53,901 nt of DNA from Mesorhizobium sp. J18 (GTDB lineage: Bacteria > Pseudomonadota > Alphaproteobacteria > Rhizobiales > Rhizobiaceae), in the NCBI RefSeq assembly GCF_007829525.1, contig NZ_VLJP01000034.1:110920-164820 (forward strand). Reading direction: 5' to 3'. The translations under genes were made by a program, and so were the position numbers. Position 1 is the stretch's first letter; every line of letters starts with the position of its first letter. The notes under the pieces were generated by a model, which was not told the DNA's origin, did not search any database, and saw only the letters and a program-made list of their open reading frames with translations. Shown in pieces: positions 36,876 through 46,754 of the stretch.

Positions 36876-37682
36876 TCAGCATTCGCCGTCCGTACATGCC
36901 CGCGCTGCCTCGATCTTCTGCGCCAGGACTTCGCGTCCCAGTGCGCCGAAGACGACCTCATTTCCGATGACATAGGAAGGGGTGCCGGTGATCGCAAGTT
37001 GCTCGGCCAGCTGGTATGTCTCGGCGAAGGCGTGCATGATTTCGGGATTTTCCATCGCCTCTCGAAGTGCCGCTTCGTCAACGCCAAGAGACAGGGCGAT
37101 TCCGATTGCCGTTTCCTCGTCGGCGCGGCCGTCGCCGCCGAGCAGTCGGTTATGGAATTCGCCATACTTCTCAGGGGCAATCGTATGGAAAGCCAGCGAA
37201 ACGACGCTGGCCTGTTGCGACTCAGGTCCGAGAATTGGGAATTCCTTGAGCACAAAGCGCAAATCGGGGTTGGTCTCGACAAGGTTCTGCATGTCCTCCA
37301 GGGCCCGTTTGCAGAAGCCGCAATTGTAGTCGAAGAACTCGACGATCGTGACCGTTCCATCGGGATTGCCTATAATGCCGTCGAACTTGCTGTTGAAGAT
37401 CCTGTCGCCGGCCTCGCTGATGATCTGTTGCTGGGAGACACGCTGTTCCTCGCGCTGACGTTCCTCGAGCGCTGTCTGCATGTCGATCAGCAGATCGGGA
37501 TTGGCGAGAAGATAGTCGCGGACGATGAGCTCGATTTCCGACCGGTCCGCGCTTTGCTGTGGCAGTGTTGCCACCGCTTCGCCGGGCATTTGCGAATTGC
37601 CTGCCATGTAACCCAAAGCAAGCATGCCGAGCGAAATTACCGCTCCGGCTGCACCGACGAGAATTGCGTTTTTCTTTGTCAT
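36876..37682 (-). CDS. DsbA-like thioredoxin-fold oxidoreductase
   Basis: A 268-residue membrane-anchored periplasmic oxidoreductase. An N-terminal helix (about 7-26) is followed by a Com1/ScsC-like N-terminal segment (EIELIVRDYLLANPDLLIDM...) and a DsbA/DsbG thioredoxin fold with the redox pair Cys121/Cys124 in DYNCGFCKRA and the cis-proline loop in GTPSYVIGNEVV. A C-terminal CTDGEC pair may form an extra disulfide. ScsC-like members can be trimeric isomerases. It is 85 bases downstream of the M48 peptidase gene and likely in one operon with it. Confidence 0.9.
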   Translation of the reverse strand: MTKKNAILVGAAGAVISLGMLALGYMAGNSQMPGEAVATLPQQSADRSEIELIVRDYLLANPDLLIDMQTALEERQREEQRVSQQQIISEAGDRIFNSKFDGIIGNPDGTVTIVEFFDYNCGFCKRALEDMQNLVETNPDLRFVLKEFPILGPESQQASVVSLAFHTIAPEKYGEFHNRLLGGDGRADEETAIGIALSLGVDEAALREAMENPEIMHAFAETYQLAEQLAITGTPSYVIGNEVVFGALGREVLAQKIEAARACTDGEC

Positions 37683-37767
37683 GTCCGGCTTTCGAGATAG
37701 GCTTGCAGGGAAGCCGTCTGTTTTTTCGTATTTGGCGGCACCATGGTGAACAAGAGGTTCACGGCCG

Positions 37768-39162
37768 TCATCTTCTCTTCGGCGTTTTGAGCTCGATGAT
37801 ATCCTGCGCCCGAAGCCATCCGGGCGAGCCGCGCTTGAACTTCATCTGGGCGCGTGCCGCGAATATCTTGGCGTCTTGATACTGGCCTGCCTGGTAATGC
37901 CCTTCCGCCGTCGCCAATTCCGCCGAGGCAATGTCGCCTATCTGGCCGTAGGCCTGGGCAAGATAGCGATAGCCGTTGGCAAATTCCGGCTCGCGCGACA
38001 AGCCGGCCTGCATTTCGGCCGCTGCTTTCCTCACGAGATCCGGCTTACCGGTCGCCAGCAGTGCCTGGCCGTAGCCTACCTGCAGCAGCCCAGAACGCGA
38101 CTTGTCCAGCCGTATGGCTTTTGCATAGGCATCGGCGGCCTCGACGGCGCGATTTGCCTTGATGAGCGCGTCGCCGCGCAATTCATGGAAATAGGCATTG
38201 CCAGGCATAGCGGCGATCAACCTGTCAGCCTTTTCGATGGCCGTGCGCGGATTGCCATAGAGCAGGGTGGATATGGCGTCACCGTAAAGAGCCGGCATGC
38301 CGCGCGGGTCATTGCGAAAAAGCCGTGCTGCGCCGCTGGGGCCGTCGGTATAGGCCGCGATCTTGGCCCGCATGAGGTCGTGCCGCAACTGCAGTTCGGC
38401 CGGATCCTTCCTGTCAAAATAAGGGCTTTGACGTGCCAGCGTCTCGAGATTGGCGATGCGCTCGCGCGGCATCGGATGGCTGATCTGGTAAGGATCGACA
38501 TTGACGCCGGCCAGCGCCATGGAACTGGCGAAACGCTCGAATGTCGTCAGCATGCCTTTGGCCGACTGGCCTGTCGCCTGCAGGTAGGTGAGCGCGGAAC
38601 GGTCGGCGGTCATTTCCTCGCCGCGCTGATAACCGAGCAAGCCGCGGCGGGCCATTTCAGAACCGCCGATCGCCAGGCCTGCGCCGGCCTGCGCCATTCC
38701 GTCGGCATTGGCTGCCGCCCCTGCAATACCGGCTCCGATGCCAAGCAGGGCGGCGACCACGGCCATCGTCTGCGCGCGCTCTAGCTGCTGACGCAATCTC
38801 TCCTGGTGTCCGCCGGCGATGTGCCCCGCTTCGTGGGCGATGACGCCGATGATTTCGTTGGGCGTTTCCGAGGCCATCAGGGCGCCGGTATTGACGAAAA
38901 TCCTGCGTCCGGCCACGAAAGCATTGAAGCCGGGATCGTTGACAAGAACGATCTGTATGCCGGACCTCGACAGCCCTGCCGCTTTCAGTATCGGGCGGGC
39001 ATATTCCGAAACCAGTGCCTCGATCTCCGCGTCGCGCACGATCGGCACCGAGCGCTGTGCGTGGGCCACCCCGAGCGGCACGACCATGAACTGCGCGCTC
39101 ATCAACAGCAGGACAAGTATGCGCATAACGATGGCTCGGGTGGCTTGCTGGATCAAAGACAT
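37768..39162 (-). CDS. Periplasmic M48 metalloprotease with TPR region (BepA-like)
   Basis: A 464-residue exported protease. After the N-terminal signal sequence (ILVLLLMSAQFMVVPLGVAHA) come the zinc motif HEAGHIAGGHQE, the third ligand in GEEMTADRSALTYL, and a C-terminal half of TPR-like helices (AYAKAIRLDKS, AKIFAARAQMKF). This is the BepA/YfgC architecture, involved in outer-membrane protein and LptD quality control. The start is uncertain: ATGs at 39225, 39162 and 39126 are in frame; 39162 is preferred for a conventional n-region. Confidence 0.9.
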   Translation of the reverse strand: MSLIQQATRAIVMRILVLLLMSAQFMVVPLGVAHAQRSVPIVRDAEIEALVSEYARPILKAAGLSRSGIQIVLVNDPGFNAFVAGRRIFVNTGALMASETPNEIIGVIAHEAGHIAGGHQERLRQQLERAQTMAVVAALLGIGAGIAGAAANADGMAQAGAGLAIGGSEMARRGLLGYQRGEEMTADRSALTYLQATGQSAKGMLTTFERFASSMALAGVNVDPYQISHPMPRERIANLETLARQSPYFDRKDPAELQLRHDLMRAKIAAYTDGPSGAARLFRNDPRGMPALYGDAISTLLYGNPRTAIEKADRLIAAMPGNAYFHELRGDALIKANRAVEAADAYAKAIRLDKSRSGLLQVGYGQALLATGKPDLVRKAAAEMQAGLSREPEFANGYRYLAQAYGQIGDIASAELATAEGHYQAGQYQDAKIFAARAQMKFKRGSPGWLRAQDIIELKTPKRR

Positions 39163-39332
39163 GGCAAACCCACGGATAGACAAAGGAGAACCCCAAAGAA
39201 AGCCGCTAACGGCGGAATCATGCACGTCACTTCCATAGCAATCTGGCAGTTGTGCGGCATGGTTTGCGAACAGAGATAGTATTTCTTTGGCCCGTCAAGG
39301 CCAAGAATGCCATACGATCTTCATGCCAGAAG

Positions 39333-39360
39333 ATGAAAGACCGGCGAAAACGCCGGTCTC
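39333..39360 (-). terminator. Terminator of rne
   Basis: A perfect 8-bp stem GACCGGCG/CGCCGGTC with an AAAA loop (39339-39358), 20 bases after the rne stop. Read on the minus strand the stem is followed by TTTC and TCTTC, a reasonable intrinsic terminator. Confidence 0.65.
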
Positions 39361-39378
39361 CTGTCACGGGTCGATGCT

Positions 39379-42012
39379 TCAGAAGAAGCCTTTCCGTTGC
39401 CACCAACCGGTCTTGCGAGGTTTGTCTTCCTTGTCGTCGGAAGAAGACACCACTGGCTCGGATGCGATTTGGGCTGCTTTTCTCCGCGCCGGAGCAGGGC
39501 GCTTCTTCGCTTCACTTTCCGCTGATTCGGGTTCGTCCTGCGAAGCATCGGCGGGAGTTTCCGGCTCAGTGGCGATTGCCGGGGAACTCTCGGCTTCCGC
39601 TGTCTTTTCCGTCTTGGATTTTCTCGTTCGCCGAGCAGGCTTCTTTGCCGGCTCGGGTACCTCGACCGGTTCTACTGGAACCGCGGCCTCGGCCGGAACA
39701 AGCTCCTCTGCAGGTTCCTCGGATGCAGCCTCCGTCACCTCCTCCGCCGTGCCAGCCTCTTCAGGGGTCTGAGCCGCGTCTTCGCGGCGGTTTCGTTTAC
39801 CGCCACGCTTTCCACGTCGACGTTTCTTACGCTCGCCGCGCTCAGCGGCATCTTCGGTTGCTTCGCCCCCGTCCGATGCCTCGATACTGTCAACCTCTTC
39901 CTGCGGCGCTTCGGCTTCGAGATCGGATACGGCGGTCTCGACATAGGTTTCTTCGCTTGCGGGGCGATCCCGATCACGGCCACCGCGCCGCCTCCGCCGC
40001 CTGCGCTTTTTACGGTCTCTGGCATCGTCGGCTTCCGCGCCGCGTTCGGCCTCGGCCTCTTCGGCGAAGGCATCCGCATCCGCTTCATCCGGATCCTCGT
40101 CCAGAATGGGGGCGGGAAAGGCCGGCGTCTCGATCGTCGCTGGGCGCTGGGAGGGCGGCCCTTTGATGATCGTATAGTATTGCGAACCGACCGTATCGTC
40201 GGCCTCAACGGTGATCGTCACCCCGAAACGGTCTTCGAGCGCGACCAGGTTGGATCGCTTGTGGTTGAGGATATAAAGCGCCGTGGAAGCCGGCGTGCGC
40301 ACCGTTATGTCGTTGCGGTTGTCCTTGAGCAGGTGCTCCTCGACGGCACGGACGACAAGCAATGCCACCGAGGATTCCGATCGCACATGACCCGTGCCGC
40401 CGCAATGCGGGCAGGGCTGCATAGTGCTTTCAAGAACGCTCGCGCGTATGCGTTGGCGCGACATTTCCAGAAGGCCGAAATGTGAGATGCGACCGACCTG
40501 GATGCGCGCCCGGTCGTTCTTCAGGCAATCCTTGAGACGCTTCTCCACAGCACGGTTGTTTCGGTTCTCCTCCATGTCGATGAAGTCGATCACGATGAGG
40601 CCGGCAAGGTCGCGCAGGCGCAATTGGCGTGCCACTTCCTCGGCTGCTTCCAGATTGGTCTGCAGCGCCGTGTCCTCGATCGAATGCTCCTTGGTCGAGC
40701 GGCCGGAATTGACGTCTATGGCGACCAAGGCTTCCGTCTGATTGATGATGATGTAGCCGCCGGACTTCAGCGTAACCTGTGGCTGCAGCATCTTGTCGAG
40801 CTGCGCTTCGATGCCGTTACGGGCGAAGATCGGGATGGTGTCGCGGTAAGGCTGGACGACCTTGGCATGACTCGGCATGAGCATGCGCATGAAGTCCTTG
40901 GCCTCGCGATATCCTTCCTCGCCGGCGACGAGGATTTCATCGATATCCTTGTTGTAGAGGTCGCGGACAGAGCGCTTGATGAGGCTGCCTTCCTCATAGA
41001 CCAAGGCAGGGGCTGTCGATTCCAGCGTCAGATTACGCACCCTTTCCCACAGCCGCATCAGATAGTCGTAGTCGCGCTTGATTTCGGCGCGTGTGCGATT
41101 GGCCCCGGCGGTGCGCAAAATGACACCCATGCCCTCCGGGACCTCCAGCTCGCGCACGATCTCCTTGAGACGCTTGCGGTCCTGCGGATTGGTGATCTTC
41201 CGCGAGATACCGCCGCCGCGAGCCGTGTTCGGCATGAGGACGGAATAACGCCCTGCCAGAGAGAGATAAGTGGTCAGAGCCGCGCCTTTGTTGCCGCGCT
41301 CTTCCTTCACGACCTGGACCAGTAGAATCTGGCGGCGCTTGATGACCTCTTGAATCTTATAGGTGCGGCGAACGGGCTTGCGCCTGTTTTGCACTTCATC
41401 CAGGGCGTCCTCTGCGCCGACCGTGTCCACCTCGGCATCATCCTCGGAAGCCTGCCGGTCGTCTTGCTCCGGAGGGTTGACTTCCTCTGAAACCAAGTCG
41501 GCTTCGGCCACGGCCGCCATGGAAGTTTCACCTTCTTCGAGGAAGATATCCTTCTCGGCGGCCGAAGCCTCGTCAATTTCGATGGATTCGCCGACAATTT
41601 GTTCTGCCTCGCCAGCAAGTGTCTCGCCGGCCGCGTCACGGCGGTTCTTGCCCGAACGGCGACGTCTCTTGCCGCGGTTGGAACGCTCTTCCTCCTCCTC
41701 ACCATTTTCGTCTTCGGCGCGCACCTGCTCGGCTTCCGCCTGCAGGATCGCCTGCCTGTCGGCGACGGGAATCTGGTAATAGTCCGGATGTATTTCGCTG
41801 AACGCCAGGAAACCGTGGCGGTTGCCGCCATATTCGACGAATGCGGCCTGAAGGGAAGGCTCGACGCGCGTGACGCGCGCCAGGTAGATATTGCCTCTGA
41901 GTTGTTTCTTGTCCTGCGATTCGAAATCGAATTCTTCGATACGATTACCGCGTGTTACGACTACTCTCGTTTCCTCCGGATGGGAGGCATCTATCAGCAT
42001 CTTGTTGGGCAT
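39379..42012 (-). CDS. rne: Ribonuclease E
   Basis: Endoribonuclease of the RNA degradosome, 877 residues. The S1 domain (RGNIYLARVTRVEPSLQAAFVEYGGNRHGFL, about 38-80) is interrupted by a long acidic insert (about 90-235), as in other alphaproteobacteria. The catalytic domain has ALVAIDVNSGRSTKE and VIDFIDMEENRNNRAVEKRL for magnesium, and the Zn-link CPHCGG. From about 600 it is disordered, alternating acidic runs with arginine clusters ([27 protein letters not shown]) that bind RNA or partners, ending in RKTGWWQRKGFF. The long 5' region upstream would suit autoregulation, known for rne in other bacteria. Confidence 0.96.
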   Translation of the reverse strand: MPNKMLIDASHPEETRVVVTRGNRIEEFDFESQDKKQLRGNIYLARVTRVEPSLQAAFVEYGGNRHGFLAFSEIHPDYYQIPVADRQAILQAEAEQVRAEDENGEEEEERSNRGKRRRRSGKNRRDAAGETLAGEAEQIVGESIEIDEASAAEKDIFLEEGETSMAAVAEADLVSEEVNPPEQDDRQASEDDAEVDTVGAEDALDEVQNRRKPVRRTYKIQEVIKRRQILLVQVVKEERGNKGAALTTYLSLAGRYSVLMPNTARGGGISRKITNPQDRKRLKEIVRELEVPEGMGVILRTAGANRTRAEIKRDYDYLMRLWERVRNLTLESTAPALVYEEGSLIKRSVRDLYNKDIDEILVAGEEGYREAKDFMRMLMPSHAKVVQPYRDTIPIFARNGIEAQLDKMLQPQVTLKSGGYIIINQTEALVAIDVNSGRSTKEHSIEDTALQTNLEAAEEVARQLRLRDLAGLIVIDFIDMEENRNNRAVEKRLKDCLKNDRARIQVGRISHFGLLEMSRQRIRASVLESTMQPCPHCGGTGHVRSESSVALLVVRAVEEHLLKDNRNDITVRTPASTALYILNHKRSNLVALEDRFGVTITVEADDTVGSQYYTIIKGPPSQRPATIETPAFPAPILDEDPDEADADAFAEEAEAERGAEADDARDRKKRRRRRRRGGRDRDRPASEETYVETAVSDLEAEAPQEEVDSIEASDGGEATEDAAERGERKKRRRGKRGGKRNRREDAAQTPEEAGTAEEVTEAASEEPAEELVPAEAAVPVEPVEVPEPAKKPARRTRKSKTEKTAEAESSPAIATEPETPADASQDEPESAESEAKKRPAPARRKAAQIASEPVVSSSDDKEDKPRKTGWWQRKGFF

Positions 42013-42618
42013 TATAATTTTTCTCCGCGGCAGCGACCGACCGCGGGGCGCGAGCGAAAACGCTTCTCATCGCGCCGACCGGAGGCCTGATGCCGGACAG
42101 TATGAGGTTCGCCAGACGCCGAGACACAATGGAGGATGCGTCCGCTGCCTGGGCGGCGCGGAGTGATCCGATCCTTGCAATTGTGCCTGAAGCCATTGCC
42201 TTTCCTGGCGAAACCGTTTCAACAAGGCCCGGCGAACCGGACCGCTTCTTTTGCTCTGACAGAGCCGGCGCGGGAACGCCGCCCCTGCCGATTTTCCTCA
42301 CGCTAAGGGTTTCGGCCTTGCCGGAAACACCTTGAAGAAATCCTTCCGGACCATCCTTCGATGGGACGTCGCGTCGGCTTGACACGCGTTGCCCATGTCC
42401 GCAATTGGCGCGTATTCAACGCATTGGCCGGATACGAACATTGCGATGATCCAGTGCCGCTTTTATGATTTGCCAATGATCATGGCAACCCTGATTTCAA
42501 TGCCGGCAAAGGGAGGGGGCATCACGGCATCCGGCCGAAAGGATTGATTAACCATGGATAGTTAGCAATTGCGCTACTGTCCTTGGTGTCGACTGTCGAA
42601 ACGGGATTGGCGCAGCAA
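42013..42618. other. 606-base divergent region rne / amiC
   Basis: This gap is unusually long for the window. The half next to rne (42013-42350) is GC-rich with several CCGCGG and GCG-rich inverted segments and could be a long rne leader; the half next to amiC (42440-42600) is AT-richer and includes TTAACCAT. Short frames in the gap show no recognisable protein. No RNA gene was identified. Confidence 0.45.
42548..42555 (+). promoter_or_regulatory. Possible CtrA half-site upstream of amiC
   Basis: TTAACCAT matches the half-site often cited for CtrA in alphaproteobacteria. It lies about 70 bases before the amidase gene. A cell-division amidase would be a sensible CtrA target, but an 8-base match is weak evidence and the second half (TTAG after 10 bases) is imperfect. 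Confidence 0.3.
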
Positions 42619-43881
42619 ATGCAGCCGAAGGTGGGACGATCAAACCTCCAAGCGAAGGTTTTCAAACGCCCAGGGACGGCGTTAGGCTGCTTCGTTTTTA
42701 TCGTTCTCTTCGTTGCCCAGGCATTGCTTTCGCCGGCACTGTCACAGGAAACCGATTCGCAGCCGTTGCAAGTCTATGGCTACAAGATGGCGGGCGACAG
42801 CCTGCATACCCGCATCGTCATCTGGTTCGACAAGAAGCCCGAGCCGAAATGGTTTCTCCTGCGCGATCCGTACAGGCTCGTCATTGATTTCGCCGGCACG
42901 GCTTTTGACGTTTCGCCCGAGGATCTTAAGGCGCGTGGCCTTGTTGCACAGGTCCGCTATGGCAATATCGACACCGGCCGGTCACGAATCATTCTCACGG
43001 CAGCCGGCCCCTTTGCGGTCGATAAACTGGAAATCCTCGAAAACGAGAATTCTCCGGGATACCGGATGATCGCTGATCTGACGGCTACGTCGACAACCGC
43101 TTTCGATGCTGCCCTCAGCCAGCGCGTTGCCGGCGCGGACCCAACGGCAGGTACGGCCGACCGTCGCATCGTGCCGGCTGCTGCCCGGTCGAAACTCTTC
43201 ACTGTCGTGCTGGATGCAGGCCATGGCGGGATAGATGTCGGCGCGGAGGGCAGCACAGGCACCCTCGAAAAGACCATTACCCTCGCTTTCGCCCTGGAAC
43301 TCAGGCAGAAGCTGGAGCAAACCGGCAAGTTCAATGTGGTCATGACGCGCGATACGGACAAATTCCTCCGCCTTGACGAGAGGGTCCGCATCGCGCGTGA
43401 GCACGAGGCGGATCTTTTTATCTCGATCCACGCCGATGCGATCCGTTACCGCAGTGTACGGGGTGCGACGGTCTATACGGTTTCCGACAAGGCCTCGGAT
43501 GCCGAGGCGGCCATGACTGCGGCGCGGGAGAACCTTTCCGACAAGCTGGCGGGTATCGAGGTCGAGGAACAGAAGGACGATGTTGCCGATATTCTCATCG
43601 ATCTGATTCGCCGGGAAACGCATAGTTTCTCCATGCGCTTCGCCGACACGCTGCTGGGGGAACTCTCCGACACGATCAAGATGATCAACAATCCGCACCG
43701 CTATGCGGGCTTCCGGGTTCTGCGCGCACCGGACGTCCCGTCCGTGCTGCTCGAAATGGGATATCTCTCCAACGCCGAAGACGAAAAGCTTCTGCGCAGC
43801 GCGGAATGGCGAGGAAAGGCGGCCGACAGCATCGTTGCAGCGATTGAAAGCTTTGCGGGTTTAAAAGGAGCGGGCGGTTGA
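42619..43881 (+). CDS. amiC: N-acetylmuramoyl-L-alanine amidase with AMIN domain
   Basis: Periplasmic zinc amidase that cuts septal peptidoglycan for daughter-cell separation. After a signal peptide (LGCFVFIVLFVAQALLSPALSQ) comes an AMIN domain (about 45-160, with HTRIVIWFDKKPEPKWFLLRDPYRLVIDF) and an Amidase_3 domain with VVLDAGHGGIDVGA, LEKTITLAFALELR, ADLFISIHADA and LLEMGYLSNAEDE holding the zinc ligands and catalytic Glu. Starts at 42619 (ATG) or 42583 (TTG) are both possible; neither has a strong ribosome binding site. Followed by mrcA. Confidence 0.93.
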   Translation: MQPKVGRSNLQAKVFKRPGTALGCFVFIVLFVAQALLSPALSQETDSQPLQVYGYKMAGDSLHTRIVIWFDKKPEPKWFLLRDPYRLVIDFAGTAFDVSPEDLKARGLVAQVRYGNIDTGRSRIILTAAGPFAVDKLEILENENSPGYRMIADLTATSTTAFDAALSQRVAGADPTAGTADRRIVPAAARSKLFTVVLDAGHGGIDVGAEGSTGTLEKTITLAFALELRQKLEQTGKFNVVMTRDTDKFLRLDERVRIAREHEADLFISIHADAIRYRSVRGATVYTVSDKASDAEAAMTAARENLSDKLAGIEVEEQKDDVADILIDLIRRETHSFSMRFADTLLGELSDTIKMINNPHRYAGFRVLRAPDVPSVLLEMGYLSNAEDEKLLRSAEWRGKAADSIVAAIESFAGLKGAGG

Positions 43882-44099
43882 GTGGCCGTCTTGTTCCTGC
43901 ACTCTCTTCGACGTTGCAACAAAACAACAGTCCGTGGTTTAATAGGATCGCCTGATCGAGCCGTTTCCCGGTTGCCGCAATTTGCCCACAACGGCGCGAC
44001 AGTAGAGTGGCAACGGAGCACTGGAATCCTCATCGGCCTGGACGACTAGAGCGCGAACATAGAGCGGAAATCAAACGTCGTCCGGATACTGGAGCGGGC

Positions 44100-46538
44100 A
44101 TGGTACGTCTTATTGGATATTTCTTCGGCATTGGCATCATGCTGGCGCTTCTCGCGGCCGCCGGCGTCGCGATCTATGTCGGGGACCTGGCAAAGGACTT
44201 GCCCGATTACGAGGTGTTGGCGAAATACGAGCCGCCTGTGACGACGCGGGTCCATGCGAGCGACGGTTCGCTCATGGCTGAGTTCGCCCGTGAAAAGCGG
44301 CTCTACCTGCCCATCCAGGCAATTCCGGATCGGGTCAAGGCGGCTTTTCTTTCGGCCGAGGACAAGAATTTCTACAACCATCCGGGCGTCGATATTCAAG
44401 GCATAGCGCGCGCCGCACTGGTTTATTTGCAAGGCGGCCCCCTTCAGGGCGGCTCAACCATCACCCAGCAGGTCGCCAAGAACTTCCTGCTCAGCAACGA
44501 ACGCACGCTGGACCGGAAGATCAAGGAAGCGATCCTGGCCTTCCGGATAGAGCAGGCCTACTCCAAGGACCGCATTCTCGAGCTCTACCTGAACGAGATC
44601 TATTTCGGGATGGGCGCTTACGGCATAGCTGGTGCCGCTCTGACCTATTACAACAAATCGGTCAACGAGCTGACGGTCGCAGAGGTGGCCTATCTCGCCT
44701 CGCTGCCCAAGGGACCTTCAAACTATCATCCCTTCCGGCACACGGAACGGGCCATCGAGCGCCGCAACTGGGTTATCGATCAGATGGTCGCCAATGGCTA
44801 TGTCTCGGAGGAGGAGGGACGCAAGGCGAGCGAAACGGGGCTTAACGTCGAGCCGCGCCGCGGTGGTGGCTATCTCTTCGCGGCCGATTATTTCACCGAG
44901 GAAGTTCGCCGCGAGATCATTGCGCGCTATGGCGAGGCCGCGCTGTACGAGGGCGGTCTTTCGGTCCGCACCACGCTCAACCCTGAACTGCAGCTCCACG
45001 CGCGTGCGGCGCTCCAACGCGGCCTCATACGCTATGATACGCTTCGCGGCTTCCGTGGTCCTGTCGCAAACATCGAAACAGGTGCTGACTGGGGCGTAGC
45101 CCTGAGCGAGGTGCCGAGCCTGAGCGACGTGCCTGAATGGCGCCTGGCCGTGGTACTGGAGGCATCCCAGGCTTCCGTGTCAATCGGGCTTCAACCTTCA
45201 CGTCAGGTCTCCGGCGAACTTTCCGACGAGCGTGAGACTGGAACGATCGCACTTGACGACATGGAATGGGCGCTGCGCCATGTCGTTAACGGGGAACGGC
45301 TCAAGGCGGACTCGGCAGACGATGTGCTCAAGCCCGGCGACGTCGTCTATGTGGAAAAGAAGACCGGTGCGGAGAACGCCTGGGTCTTGCGCCAGGTGCC
45401 GGAGATCGGCGGCGCACTGGTTGCCATGGACCCGCATACCGGACGTGTGCTGGCGATGGTTGGCGGCTTCTCTTATGCCGAATCCGAGTTCAACCGGGCC
45501 ACACAGGCTTATCGCCAGCCCGGCTCGGCCTTCAAGCCCTTTGTCTACGCCGCTGCACTGGACAATGGCTATACGCCGGCGTCCGTGGTCATGGATGCGC
45601 CGATCTCGATCCAGGTTGGCGACAAGCTTTGGGAGCCGAAGAACTACGGCGGCAAATTCGCCGGCCCGTCGACCCTTCGCGCCGGCATCGAGCGCTCGCG
45701 TAACCTGATGACCGTGCGTCTTGCCAAGGACATGGGCATGGATCTGGTCGCCGAATATGCCGAACGCTTCGGTGTGTACGACAAGATGCTGCCGGTCCTG
45801 GCAATGTCGCTGGGTTCCGGCGAGACGACGGTCATGCGCATGGTTTCGGCCTATTCGGTGATGGCCAATGGCGGCAAGTTCATCCAACCGTCACTGATCG
45901 ACCGCATCCAGGACCGCTATGGCCGGACCGTCTACAAGCATGATCAACGTGAATGCACGGGCTGCGGTGCGGAAGAATGGAACGGTCAGCCCGAACCCGA
46001 ACTGGTCGACAATCGCGAGCAGGTGCTCGACCCCATGACGGCCTACCAGATTACCTCGATGATGGAAGGCGTGGTGACCCGTGGCACCGCAACGACGGTA
46101 TCCGAGCTCGGCCGCCCGATCGCCGGCAAGACCGGCACTACCAATGACGAGAAGGATGCCTGGTTCATCGGCTATACGCCCGATCTCGTGGTTGGTGTTT
46201 TCATGGGTTACGATCAGCCTCGCCCGATGGGCAAGGGATCGACGGGCGGCGGGCTGGCAGCGCCCATTTTCAAGGATTTCATGGCAAAGGCCCTTGAAGG
46301 CACGCGCGTGGTAGATTTCCGTGTCCCCGAAGGCATGAAGCTCGTCCCGATCGATCGCAAGACCGGCATGCGTGCTCAGGAGGGTCAGCCCGGCGTCATC
46401 CTCGAGGCCTTCAAGCCTGGTACCGGGCCGGCCGATAGCTATTGGGTGATCGGCATGGACGAGGAATCCATCCCCGCGCAGGAACTCTCCCCGCAAGCCA
46501 ACCGCGCGATCACCTCCGGCGCCGGCGGTCTTTACTGA
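44100..46538 (+). CDS. mrcA: Penicillin-binding protein 1A
   Basis: Bifunctional class A PBP, 812 residues. N-terminal membrane anchor (YFFGIGIMLALLAAAGVAIYVGDL), GT51 transglycosylase (SAEDKNFYNHPGVD with catalytic Glu, QGGSTITQQVAKNF, KIKEAILAFRIEQ), an OB-type insert, and the transpeptidase with SxxK in PGSAFKPFVY, SRN in ERSRNLMTV and KTGTT in IAGKTGTTND. The start at 44100 has GGAG with good spacing; an in-frame ATG 31 codons earlier would add a charged extension. Conserved neighbours amiC upstream and prfB downstream are typical for the order. Confidence 0.96.
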   Translation: MVRLIGYFFGIGIMLALLAAAGVAIYVGDLAKDLPDYEVLAKYEPPVTTRVHASDGSLMAEFAREKRLYLPIQAIPDRVKAAFLSAEDKNFYNHPGVDIQGIARAALVYLQGGPLQGGSTITQQVAKNFLLSNERTLDRKIKEAILAFRIEQAYSKDRILELYLNEIYFGMGAYGIAGAALTYYNKSVNELTVAEVAYLASLPKGPSNYHPFRHTERAIERRNWVIDQMVANGYVSEEEGRKASETGLNVEPRRGGGYLFAADYFTEEVRREIIARYGEAALYEGGLSVRTTLNPELQLHARAALQRGLIRYDTLRGFRGPVANIETGADWGVALSEVPSLSDVPEWRLAVVLEASQASVSIGLQPSRQVSGELSDERETGTIALDDMEWALRHVVNGERLKADSADDVLKPGDVVYVEKKTGAENAWVLRQVPEIGGALVAMDPHTGRVLAMVGGFSYAESEFNRATQAYRQPGSAFKPFVYAAALDNGYTPASVVMDAPISIQVGDKLWEPKNYGGKFAGPSTLRAGIERSRNLMTVRLAKDMGMDLVAEYAERFGVYDKMLPVLAMSLGSGETTVMRMVSAYSVMANGGKFIQPSLIDRIQDRYGRTVYKHDQRECTGCGAEEWNGQPEPELVDNREQVLDPMTAYQITSMMEGVVTRGTATTVSELGRPIAGKTGTTNDEKDAWFIGYTPDLVVGVFMGYDQPRPMGKGSTGGGLAAPIFKDFMAKALEGTRVVDFRVPEGMKLVPIDRKTGMRAQEGQPGVILEAFKPGTGPADSYWVIGMDEESIPAQELSPQANRAITSGAGGLY

Positions 46539-46754
46539 CCGGCTGCCGGCTTCCACGGAAGCTTACGACCGTCTTGCGCCCGTGCTTTACAGCCGGCTGA
46601 CGTGCCCCTATGTTCCGCGCCGAATCCTGGGCATGGTGCTCCCGATCTTCGGACAGGATCATGCCCGATCTGTTTGATCCAGCGGCATTTATGCGATGCA
46701 GGATGACCCGATCCCGCTGCGAATGCCCGAGCCGCCAGAAAGAAGAAGACGTTA

